Shown in pieces: positions 54,060 to 64,000 of a stretch of DNA of 64,000 nt (the stretch's first letter is position 1; each line of letters opens with the position of its first letter). The stretch lies in assembly GCA_019055375.1 (NCBI GenBank), contig JAHQIW010000274.1, forward strand, positions 1 through 64,000. Reading direction: 5' to 3'. The DNA comes from Parelaphostrongylus tenuis. Its lineage: Eukaryota > Nematoda > Chromadorea > Rhabditida > Metastrongylidae. The translations under genes and the position numbers were made by a program. The notes beneath the pieces were generated by a model that worked only from the letters and a program-made list of their open reading frames with translations, was not told the DNA's origin and searched no databases.

Positions 54060-56795
54060 AGAGGCTTAAGTATTCGGCGTTGATTAGTTCACTAGGGAAT
54101 ATATTCGATTTCGCTAAGCAACTCGGAGTTCATGTTTCTAAGCCTTCAGGAAAGTCTGATATGAATTTGTCACATCGATAAACTTTGTTAATCTAAAGCG
54201 CACGGTCGAATGAACTTCTGTGTTTCACACCTCTAGCCACTACATCAAGCGCGACCAATGTCAAACCTGTTTTTGAGCATTCTGGTGGCATGAAACTTGA
54301 TACTTCTAGCCCTTCAAGGAATGGCAATGAACGCTAGATTATGCCTTGTTTGCTTCACTTTTACTCGAGTAGTTTGATGATAAATATCATAACAGGTGAT
54401 TTCATATGGTAATAGAAAATTTAATCACTTCGTAATAATATTTTCTATCGCATGCGAGTCAGCATCAATGTTAATTCAAATGAAAGTCCTCGTATAATAA
54501 ATGGGTTTATCAAGGGAATTTCATTTGTTATGAAAATACCTGAAAAAGCAGCTGTAATTCTAAATTAGTTTGACGATGACTAATCCGCAGCTTACAAAAA
54601 CTTTCAAAAAGTTTGACATAACAAATAGGTGTTATGAAAAGAAGTAGTTATCTCAGAACGATTGGATCGGCGAAGCGTCCCATTGCTGCAATCTCTCAGT
54701 CGGACTTCAATAATTTTAGGCTGAATGTAACCAGATTGGCTGAATGAACAAGGCACAGGAACGAAGAAGAAGAAGAAAAAGGGAAGGTGAAGAAAAGAGC
54801 AAGAAGATGAATACAAAGAGGGTTCACGGCTTTCCTGAGATAGGTCACTGCAATGAACCATTGGCAATGAAACAATATGATCCTCTTTTAGAAGTTTTTC
54901 GTTAGCTAGGAGCAGTTCCCAGAATCGATTTCCTATGCCTCGACATCGATTAATGAATCAATATCATCCTGATTAGCAAAGAAGAGGTTGTTATTTTACT
55001 ATTCATCTGCCGCATTTGGCTTTGACAGCCTTCGACTTCCTTTTCTTCAGAACTTGGAAAGGTCAATTTGACTACATTAAAATTAGGTAAACGTCTATAT
55101 AGCTCCAGCAAAAGAAGCATAAGGCTTGTTTTTAATCACATTGAAAACAAAACAGCCTCTTCATGCGCTCCTTGTTTTTATGAGTCTACCATTGAGTATA
55201 CGTAGAGACCACCCGTACAGAATTAATAATGAGTGGATAATGCACACAGAATACGCATGAATGATGAAATTGCCTCTGCGACGTTAAATATCAGTCTGAG
55301 ATACTCCGTAATGGATTTTTGGGATGCATTTAAAAGGCCTCAATGTGTTGCTCCTGATGCTCCAAATGCGATTGAAGTTTGAGTTTTCGGTTTTTCTGTT
55401 GGTCACCAAAGTATTTGCCTGGGTAGAATTGTTAATCAACTCTCCAGGCTTTGGTAAATGCGCAATTCGCCGAAATATCATCATTTTGAATTAATAGTGT
55501 AATAACAACCTCACCTAATTTTGGTCAGAGCGTCTGATTGAACAAACAGAAAGAGAAGAACGAGAAGGTCAAGAAAATGCAAAAATATATGAAAAAGGGA
55601 TATGAATTGTTTTTGATCCAATTAGTCATATCGTCAATGGGTAAGTAAAGACAATCACTGAAATCAAAACAGGTTAGCAGATTGCTGAGACCTGTAGTTG
55701 ATGAGCGTTTTCGGCTTCTTTAAGTGATAAGGACCTTTTGTTTTCCCTAAACCTTTTTTAGTGCAATAGTATCCTATAATATTCTATCGCGATGAATAAT
55801 GTAATTTGAGATTTGCATATATTAATTATTAATGCCTCAATTTATAGAGAGTCGGTCTCTTGAAAGCAACTCAACTTATTTTTGCAAACTGCACGTTTGC
55901 ACGACTTCTTTTTGGACAAAAGTTGTCTTCGGAATCGAGTAGAGCTCAAAGTCAATGATGCACTAGGATCATATGTGTCATTTTTTTGCCATTTGCCAGC
56001 TTTCGGATCCAAATATGCACTTTTCGAATAATCGAGTCTTTTCATAATTTTTTCCACACTTTTCTTCTCCTCTCCGTCTTTTTTTTATTCATTATATAAT
56101 AGGAGATCTACAAGAAAATGACATTCAGGAAGCTTTTTTTTTGATGGAACTGAATTAGATCTATGCAAATTTTTCTAAGAGAAGAACAAAGAGAACTCAA
56201 GGCATCGCGGAAACAAAAACGACAATCTAGAAAGATACAAGCTTTGTAAATTGCTTAGGAACAATATTATAATCGACTTACAACAATGGCAACAATTTTG
56301 GCGGAACTGTGTTTCAGTCATTTATAATACTCTTAAATTCTATGGTCAAGACTACAATATCTTCGTGGAAGAGGAAATGTTCTCGACATAACTTGGTGCT
56401 GCCAGCTAAAGACATAAGCAGACTCCGCCCAATGGATAGGTGTGTTCTATCAAATTGCAGCTTAAGACTGGGAACAACGATTGGAAGAAAATACTTATAC
56501 TTGTACTGATTCTAGTAATTATTCATGATAAATTAATATTACTATAGGAAATATTTATTGATAATATCACAAAGGCATTTTACTACTATTTTGCCATAAA
56601 GTGAAATAATTATGTCACATTATATGGGAGGTTGACCATAGAAAACTGCAAAAGCTAAAGAATGTTTTTTGTCCTGCATGCAGTCGGCTACATTAGATGT
56701 GTAGAAGTGGTTTAGGGCAGATTTGGTCTTTCTCAAGGTCAATTGTAAATCAAGCTAACATTTATTATCCTCATCATTGCAAGTCTGGTAGCAAT
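54060..56795. other. No supported gene
   Basis: AT-rich. A GAAGAAGAAGAA-type purine tract lies at about 54763-54785. Minus frames at 54604-54867, 55284-55484 and 55842-56057 and the plus frame at 56309-56509 show no recognised motif. Confidence 0.35.
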
Positions 56796-56814
56796 TTCTG
56801 ACGTTGGATGCACG

Positions 56815-56900
56815 AGAAGGGCCCTTATATCGGAGCGCAAAGTCGAACCAATGTCATCTGTGCAACATGAAGCGCATCTTCCCACTGCGCCACACAAGTC
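56815..56900 (-). repeat. tRNA-like relic
   Basis: The minus strand has TGTGGCGCAGTGGGAAGATG (A box), a GCGCTTCATG loop region and ATTGGTTCGACTTTGCGC (B box). The layout is close to the head of SINE family 1, but the body differs, with only a GCTACCAGACTTGCAATG echo. Probably a related SINE. Confidence 0.5.
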
Positions 56901-56904
56901 GATT

Positions 56905-59900
56905 AACTTGTATCTTCCATTATTATAAATTCTTTCAGAAATATCTTCCAATTGCCTTTCCATCTCTTTTTTTACCGGATCATTGTAATAATAAATCGGA
57001 CAGACATGACATATGAACAACTATTGGGCTTGCTTACTTTGCCTCTTGTCGCTCTCGTTCCTTTTATGGTCGAAAGTCAGACTAAACTGACATATACTGG
57101 CAAGAAGAACAATACATAATTTGGAGATTGTGCTCGTTAACACTAAGATTCTGACGTCATTCTTCTTTCCTGACATGGTGCGAAAACGTCGGTTGCTTCC
57201 AAATCCAAGCTATCATATTTCGATCTAATGTAAGCTTTACTGGTTGTCTCCCAATCAACTGCTTTCAAACCTCGTTGTAAACGTCCAGTATAGCTTTCTG
57301 AGAATGGTAATAAACAAAATCACGTCATATCACCAAAAACGTCGCCCCATATGTACTATTGCGTAAGGTTCAAAATAGGGCGTGTGACTCTGTTGAAGCG
57401 GGCAATTTCGTCAAAAAGTACGTAAGCTGCTGACGTAGCAACCTCGAAAAGATTTCGAACATTTTCACAAACTTTACAGATTGCAGTGCGAGGCATCAAG
57501 CCTACAAACAGGTCAAAGGCATCTTACTTATAATCATTCATGAAGTCGTATTAATTACGTGATACGACGACTTGACATGATTTTGCAAGGTGTGGATCCC
57601 AGTAGGCTTCTCATTCGACTCATTTCCTCGCAGTCATCATTAATGAAGTCTCTTAGGTGGATTCAGTTGTTTCTTGGAAATGTTTCGAATTTTGTCACGA
57701 CTGTCGATGATGGTCGAGTGAATTCTACTTCGGAGATAGTCTCTCTAAAGACCTCCCACATGAAATGGAAGGAGCGAGATTGTCTCAGTTTCAGTTTCAC
57801 GGCCGCGAAATTCAAAGTTTTTGAAAGTCAGCAACTTGTCTCGTGCGCCTCTTTGCCGAGACTCATGTTTCCGATTAAAGTCAGTTGAACAAGCGACAGT
57901 TCATCCATCAGGACAGTATGGAGAGCTATCGATATGTATGAATTTCCGGAAAAGTTTGATACTTGAAACGAATAACCATCTAATTTCCGCTAAAATTTCC
58001 AATTAAGAAAGTTTTGAAAACAAAGTCACACTTTCAATTAGATAAAACGGAGCTTATTCTACAATTTAGTAAATACTTCAACATATCATGTGTTCTAGAA
58101 AACGCTTGAAGGCTGTGAAGAGATCCTGAGCATTTAAGAAGAACACTACATTGCCTTTTATGTCATTGCATCAATGCGTCTCAATATCTACTCGAGAATC
58201 TAGGAAATTTAGTTCCATAGTTGATTCTGCCATGAGAATGGAAGTCATACTGCCTATAGAAGTTCTGAAGCAAAATGTTGAGCTCGTTATCGGGTTTTTA
58301 TGGTAGATTGCAAAAGGAATTCTTTCAGAACTTTTCTTGAATTTTGTGATCGTTATCAGAATACTAATTTACTCATGCCTATGCCTGAATCTATTCAAGC
58401 ATGTGCTTAATTTTTTATCTATTAGTGTGTGACACCGCACCTGTAGGCTTTCTCATATAGGTAGTTAAAGGTGTATTTTGAGCTAAGTAGACATTCGAAC
58501 TCATTCCTGCACCAGACTGTCACTAGATATGGGAAACACTAGTAGAATAAGTATTATGATGTCATAAATCACGTCTTAGCTTGAAAAGACACTTTGTAGA
58601 ATATTCTATTATTTTCGTAAGCCTTGGTAAAATGTAATGGAACGATATTTAATGTTGTATTCGAAACAACATCCCAATAGGAGATTATGCTGACAAAGTA
58701 TTGAAACATTTCTAATGCTTATTTTTTTACTGCAGTATCTGTGGAATTTTTGGATAACTCATATACCAGATGTTATAACAGTCTATTTGCCAGTGTTGAT
58801 AAAGAACAAAAAGGATAAAACAATATGGTGTGCACCAAAGGAATATTGAGATTTTTCTTTGATTAGTTGACAAAAAATCGTACTGAGCTGAAAATCTTAC
58901 TTTTTTGCTCACTGAGTGATGTTTTTGAACCATAATAAGAAGTATTTGCAGCAGTGATCCGACAGAATCAAACAAGTACTGCCTCTAAGAAAGAAAAGCG
59001 ATAGTTGGATGTAAATGCCTTCCTTGAAATGATGACGGCAGTTATATTTCCTTTATAAATCATAGAACTTTAGTTGTCAATGTGATTGACTTCTTATGGT
59101 ACATGAATGGCTTCGAACTTGCCATGGTAGCCACGTCAACACTGCGTTATTACATTATTCCTACACGTGACTTTTTTTAATTTTATCACGGTTTTCGTGA
59201 TAACAGCACTTCAGACGAAAGTATAGTTGAGGAATTTCTAAAAGTTTTGTATTTTTAATGATTCGTAGAATTAACAGTATGCACATGCTGAATCAAGTAA
59301 TTTGTTGATTATTGAACAAACAAGACAAATCCAACCTCATAATAATTTCTGAGTACTACTCTTTTTTATAACGGTAGATCAACTTGGAACTTCGAGGTAA
59401 ATTTTCACTAGGTAAGAACATTTTACATTGAATAAAGGAATGAATTTCTATCGATAACGAGTACAAGGTCATTTGTTTGTCGGCCCATCCGTTTGAGCTT
59501 TCCACTGATGTGAATAAAGTACCCGCGCTCTAACATCAAATGTTTCAAAACAGAACCTAAGTAAGAAATAGTAGTCAAAAACTGAAAAATATGACTTATT
59601 AATACTAATAATCTAGCTAGCGATTTTTAACGTGGCCTACATAGCGCAAAATTGCATGTGAGACTCCAAGAACATTTTAGAAAACAATTCATCTAGAAAC
59701 TTCTTTTTAAAACTTCAACTCTGGCAATTCCTTTGAACATAGGCAGTGCACTTAACTCCATTAGTAGCATCCTAAAAGTCCCTGGATGCATGTAAAGCTT
59801 AAAAAATTACTCTCGATAGTCTTTGAATGCACCAATCGATGTTTATGTCCACCCGGAGTAGTTAGGCAACAACTTGGCGACCCCAAAGGGATGGTGAACT

Positions 59901-60650
59901 TGGTCAATCTGAGCGCCGGAGCAAACCACACCGATATGTATTGCAGCTTACATTGATCATTGCGCTACATAGGCAGACCGGTTTTCCAAGTGCCATGCTG
60001 ATAACAGTGTGAGCAGTGAGCTTTGTAAGTTTTTCTATTCTAATATTTTCTTGCTCACATGACTTTTGAACGGCTTACAGTACGCCACTTGCTTCGAATT
60101 TATTTTAATGTTGATTAGCTAGAGGAACTTATTTGAGGGCAGCTTAGTCTTTTTAGGAAAATGATTAGTAGGCGATGCTAGAAAACTTTATGGCCATAAA
60201 AATGAATATTTAGAGCTCTGAACAGTTTAAATCAATTAGTATTCCAGGTAGTTCGTCAGAGACAATTAGTTCCACCTTCCTTGACTACCTTTTATACGCA
60301 ATCACTGAAAGTTATTAAAACGAATTCAAGGATAAGAAAAGCCTTGAATATCAAATTGCGATATCCTCGAAGCAATTATACGGAAAATCAAAGGAGTTGA
60401 AAAATGAAGGGCTTGTTGCTGTTGTCTTCCATAAAGGGAAGAACTGTAGACTTTAGAGTACTCTTCCACGATTTCGATTATGCAAAGCTTATACAAAGTA
60501 TTTCTACTTCCTCTATATAATCAGCAGTTAAATGATGGTAGCACTAATATCAATGAGTAGTTAAGTGAGAAAGCAAGGTTGTATGCATTGATTTGCAGCC
60601 CTTACCTCCTCTATTTATTTCTTCTTTATTCGCTGCACCTTATTGGATTT
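56905..60650. other. No supported gene
   Basis: The longest frame, 57559-57888 plus (109 codons), has no recognised domain. The complementary strand over 57.15-57.9 kb is also locally open in pieces, so an old transposon relic is possible. The hydrophobic minus frame at 58727-58975 has no splice support. The rest is AT-rich and featureless to my reading. Confidence 0.35.
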
Positions 60651-60654
60651 AACG

Positions 60655-60965
60655 GGAGCGTATGTGGCGCAGTGACTAAGTTACTCTGTTTCCCCCACGA
60701 GCTCAATGGTTCTATCTCGCGCTCGCGGATCACCAAGTTATATGTCCCTTCGCGATCGGTAAATTCGTACCAGACTGGTCTCAGGCTATTATAGGAAGAT
60801 AATCAGCACTGACTCCGTACAGCATGAGGCCACCGTGAATCATTGTAAAGGCCAGATATGCATTCAATGACCTCAAACGAAGCTAAAAATTGGAGACGAA
60901 TGCATGGCGCATCCCTCAGGGATTGATCAACGCTGAAAGCTTCATCCTTTTACCCTTTTATTGAA
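60655..60965 (+). mobile_element. SINE family 1, near full-length
   Basis: Head GTATGTGGCGCAGTGACTAA (A box) and CAATGGTTCTATCTCGCG (B box), body TCGTACCAGACTGGTCTCAG, GGCCAGATATGCATTCAATG and CAGGGATTGATCAACGCTG, tail CATCCTTTTACCCTTTTATT. Flanking TTATTGGATTTAA and TTATTGAATTAA may be an imperfect target duplication. Confidence 0.85.
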
Positions 60966-60969
60966 TTAA

Positions 60970-61795
60970 TTCAATAGCTTATCGAACACCGATCTTGTGT
61001 CAGGCATTATCTTTCAAATGCTGCTTTTATGAAAGATAAGCCATTTTTTTCTCGAATTCTTTATATACATGAATTGAATCCTTGGATCTTCATCGATCAG
61101 TCCGGTTATTGAATCACTGAAATCGCTGCAGTTCTGGACCTAGTTAGCGTAGCATGCCTTAATAGACAGGAAAAGCCTGACAATTTGCTTGTAATGAGCG
61201 CTAGAGATTTCCTTGGCAGAAATATCATAGGAGCCCACAAAAAACCATGTCTCTATCAGCATTCATTATGTTAGCGGAGAGGGATCTTTATTGTGCCAAA
61301 TTTTCAACCAAATCCGATCATCTTTATGTATGAACGTTGCCATTCAACGATGTACTGCGGCAGTATGACATGTCACAGCGGTCATCCTACTATACAAGAA
61401 AGATTTGCAATAATCATATAGCAAAAGTAATTGTAGTTACCAACAACCAGAGGAACTATAGTATTTTTGATGGCTGCGGCACTGTAAATTATATAGGATT
61501 ACAGTGACAGAAGTACTTAGATTTTATGAAGCGGTGCTATCATAGCGGATACTAAGGGTAAGCAGTATGACTGCCCATCTTTGAAAAAATTAGAAGCATA
61601 GAAAATGGCAAAGAAGGCAAAAAGTGGAAAGAACGAAAGCCTCATTATTTGTTAATGGGAGCTATTACATAAGCAACAATTTATTAGGTTAGCGAAAAAA
61701 AATTCCTTAACACCAGCAAAAAATCCAAATTTCAAGTTTGTTTTACGCAGTATGTGTTATTGCAGATTCACGGAAATATTTTAGGAATATTTCCA
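60970..61795. other. No gene seen
   Basis: Unrecognised AT-rich sequence. Earlier parts of the mariner copy that follows may be present but could not be read. Confidence 0.35.
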
Positions 61796-61799
61796 TAAA

Positions 61800-62190
61800 A
61801 ATCTTTCATGACAAACCGAGTCTATGATGCGTTGAAGGAAAACTACTCGACATTGATCGAAAGCTGTTTCGGCAAGACAGTGCCAAACCTCAGACCGCAA
61901 AAAAAACTAAGGAAAAGGATGGATTGGAGGTCTTGCCGCATCCGGCCTACAGTCCACATGCTGCGGCGCCCGATTCGAGGCTTTTGCCGCTTGATGAGAG
62001 ATTTTCTGCGTGTGACGTCGATTTGAAACGTTTGCTCGAGTTGAAGAGGTATGTCAGAAGTCTTCTGATTTAAAGTCTAAGTAATGACGATTTGAAGCAG
62101 ATCCGTAGGCTTACAAATCGTCGGCAGAAGATCGCGTGGATAATGATGACCTTTGTTTTGTGGAATACTTACTGTCGTTTTCAGTTGAAT
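61800..62190 (+). pseudogene. mariner-family transposase 3' relic
   Basis: The plus strand contains KKTKEKDGLEVLPHPAYSPH (about 61900-61960), matching the mariner WEVLPHPxYSPDLAPSD region. Here the DLAPSD part reads HAAAPDS, so the third catalytic Asp context is damaged. A LLELKRYVRSL stretch and a C-terminal LTNRRQKIAWIMM region, equivalent to the RWQKCI end, follow. The upstream catalytic domains are missing. Confidence 0.7.
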
Positions 62191-62825
62191 TCATGTAAAA
62201 GCTTTGGATTTTCAGAAGGTTTAAGAAACTTTTTTCCTCAACCTAATAACTGTGCCCAAATTTCTCAATCTAGGTGATACGCAAATTTTAGAGTTGATGA
62301 TTTTTCGTCATTCTCAAGCAAATGCTGAAGAACTTTTCTTTTTGTGGCACCATAGTAAAGGATTTGGTCTGCTGTATTCACACCACTGCGCCAAAATGAA
62401 GCATGTCAAATGCTTGAATTGCAACCTTCGTCTTTTATACCTTGACGTCCTACTTACTAATTACGCTCAAGTCTAATTTTTATCCAGATTAACAACAGCA
62501 ATATGCTGCGGAGAAGCGCACTAGTTAGAGTTAGTGTTCATCAATGCGAGCAAGGTAAACGGTTTATTTTCCCCTATTTGGTCAGCCGAAATCTTTCACT
62601 GCTTCTTGATGAGTTTCAATTCTTCTGTTGTGGAGACGACTCGAGAAGGACCTAATACTCTCTTCCAGTATTCTACACTAATTGACTAGTAGTCGAGTAT
62701 TCGAACCCATTTAGAGAGATGATCATAGTTTTCAGCGGTATTCAAATCCACACTTGAAATCCCGGAGTTTTCGTGATCAATGGGCGTGAAAGAAGAAAAC
62801 GAATGAAAAAATTGAGATCAACACA
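62191..62825. other. No gene seen
   Basis: The frames at 62092-62277 and 62252-62476 lack recognised content beyond the end of the mariner relic. Confidence 0.35.
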
Positions 62826-62826
62826 A

Positions 62827-62829
<3 letters not shown>

Positions 62830-62877
<48 letters not shown>
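62830..62877. repeat. (AT)n microsatellite
   Basis: Uninterrupted alternating TA dinucleotides, about 48 bases, read directly. Confidence 0.95.
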
Positions 62878-62879
<2 letters not shown>

Positions 62880-62880
<1 letters not shown>

Positions 62881-64000
62881 CGAGTCATGTGAGAAAGATT
62901 AACAAAAACAGTATCATCCTTTCTTTGAGCCTAAGAAGGCCAAGACATTTCGAATGCGTGTTTTGTGAAGAATGACAGATTACCACGGATTACAAGAGTG
63001 CACTTCTTTATCCACATAATTTTCCATGTCCACGCCTCTGCCTCTGATAAATTGTCCCCAGTAAAAGACAAATGGAGATTATTTAAGAAGGTTTTCTCAA
63101 GAAGACTGATGAGTGATGTACTATGCTGTTTTGCTACCGCTCTTTGAAATAACGTCGATGAATGTAATATGAAGTGGCGTCATTTTTTCTTAGGTTTACA
63201 CGTCTCCTAATAAGAATTCTGCACTGAGCTTTTACCGTAGAAAAACTTTATTGCTCGCATGTTTGAATATATTTTGAATATACATTATTCTTCATTTCTT
63301 AATGAATTCTGAAAGAAAAGTCGTGGAGTTGACCACGCAGGGTTAAAGAAAAACATCAAAATCAAACATTAAAGTATAACTACTGAAAAATTTTCCTTAA
63401 ACACATAAAATACTTTCGACAACAAAAAGAAGAAAATCAAAGAGACTATTCTACGGTATTTTGTCATTGCTGAACACGAAAAATGTTTGAAGTAATGACT
63501 TGTGAGCAAATCAATCAGTCTGTTCTAAGATAGGCACACACGGTAATTCGTCATGAATAACGATGGATTGTAAACAGATAAAGTTCGATTCTATGGCATC
63601 GTTAATGATTGGACTAAAATACGAATCATTACTTTCTTTACTTCGATTTTATGGAATTACAATAGCGATAGTAATTACATCACGCCAGCACTCTTGTCAG
63701 CAACATCGTCTCAATTGAGCTTTGCTGTGTAACAGATCAAGAGCATAACGATTTGAGATGGAATTAAAAATAGAAAACGATCAACAGCTCAGTCAGAATG
63801 AGCTGTTGATACAATAATAGTAGTGATAATGCAGTAACAAAGACATTTTAACCCTTTTAGGGCCGCCGTTGATAGTGCGGCAGTCCGTGCGATTGACCTT
63901 TCAAACGGAGCATGTAATATTCGCAATGCCATAGCTTTGTGATGAAATAAGACTTTTTCGTCATTAAGGAATTTGCCATCAGTGAAGAATGAAATCTGAG
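62880..64000. other. No gene seen
   Basis: AT-rich end of the window. The frame at 62965-63147 has no recognised domain. TCAACAGCTCAGTCAGAATG with GAGCTGTTGAT at about 63781-63810 forms a small perfect hairpin. Confidence 0.4.

Noticed and set aside
57559..57888. 109-codon plus-strand frame
   Set aside because: No domain, no splice sites, and the opposite strand is partly open too. I could not tell a transposon relic from chance.

Overview
The window looks like a repeat-dense piece of an AT-rich nematode genome. A strongylid such as a hookworm is my inference. It rests on several decayed RTE-clade retrotransposons of the kind abundant in hookworm genomes, short exons with TTTTCAG-type acceptors, mariner relics, Penelope-like fragments and tRNA-derived SINEs. 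There is no bacterial-style gene, operon, rRNA or CRISPR array. No long intact protein-coding gene is visible. Most open frames are chance frames or read through repeats.

Layout. 1-6382: a large inverted duplication (arms 1-1663 and 4711-6382) whose left arm runs off the window. Its 3 kb spacer holds a mariner pseudogene, a Penelope-like GIY-YIG fragment and a tRNA-like SINE head. 6.4-8.7 kb: a short minus-strand membrane-protein gene (copy A) facing a plus-strand candidate secreted protein. 9-16.8 kb: a dense repeat nest with SINEs, an RTE copy split by a SINE, a satellite of about 178 bp, hammerhead-bearing elements and a 280-bp tandem. 17.1-23.0 kb: paralogous copy B of the gene pair, with a stop in its transmembrane exon. 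23.4-31 kb: hammerhead elements, a SINE, a mariner deletion derivative and a few exon-like pieces. 31.2-35.0 kb: RTE relics. 36.7 kb: a third copy of the transmembrane exon (copy C). 38.3-43.4 kb: SINE, Penelope 3' ends, a palindromic hammerhead element and an inverted repeat. 44-48.4 kb: unidentified coding-like frames, another RTE lineage and a second hammerhead family. 49.8-51.7 kb: a candidate first exon, a SINE and a composite hammerhead element. 52-64 kb: mostly unrecognised sequence with one SINE, one mariner relic and an (AT)n tract.

The most notable observation is that three unrelated-looking short repeat families each carry a hammerhead-ribozyme core. Two conserved blocks (CTGANGA and GAAA) flank a stem II, and between GAAA and the expected cleavage base lies a perfect palindrome (ACACGTGT, ACGTACGT or ACAGGTACCTGT, depending on the family). 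That is the layout expected of hammerheads acting as dimers, as described for Penelope-like elements and retrozymes. About 19 motifs or relics lie in this window, several with intact cores and compensatory pairing. All assignments were made by eye, without database searches or folding software.
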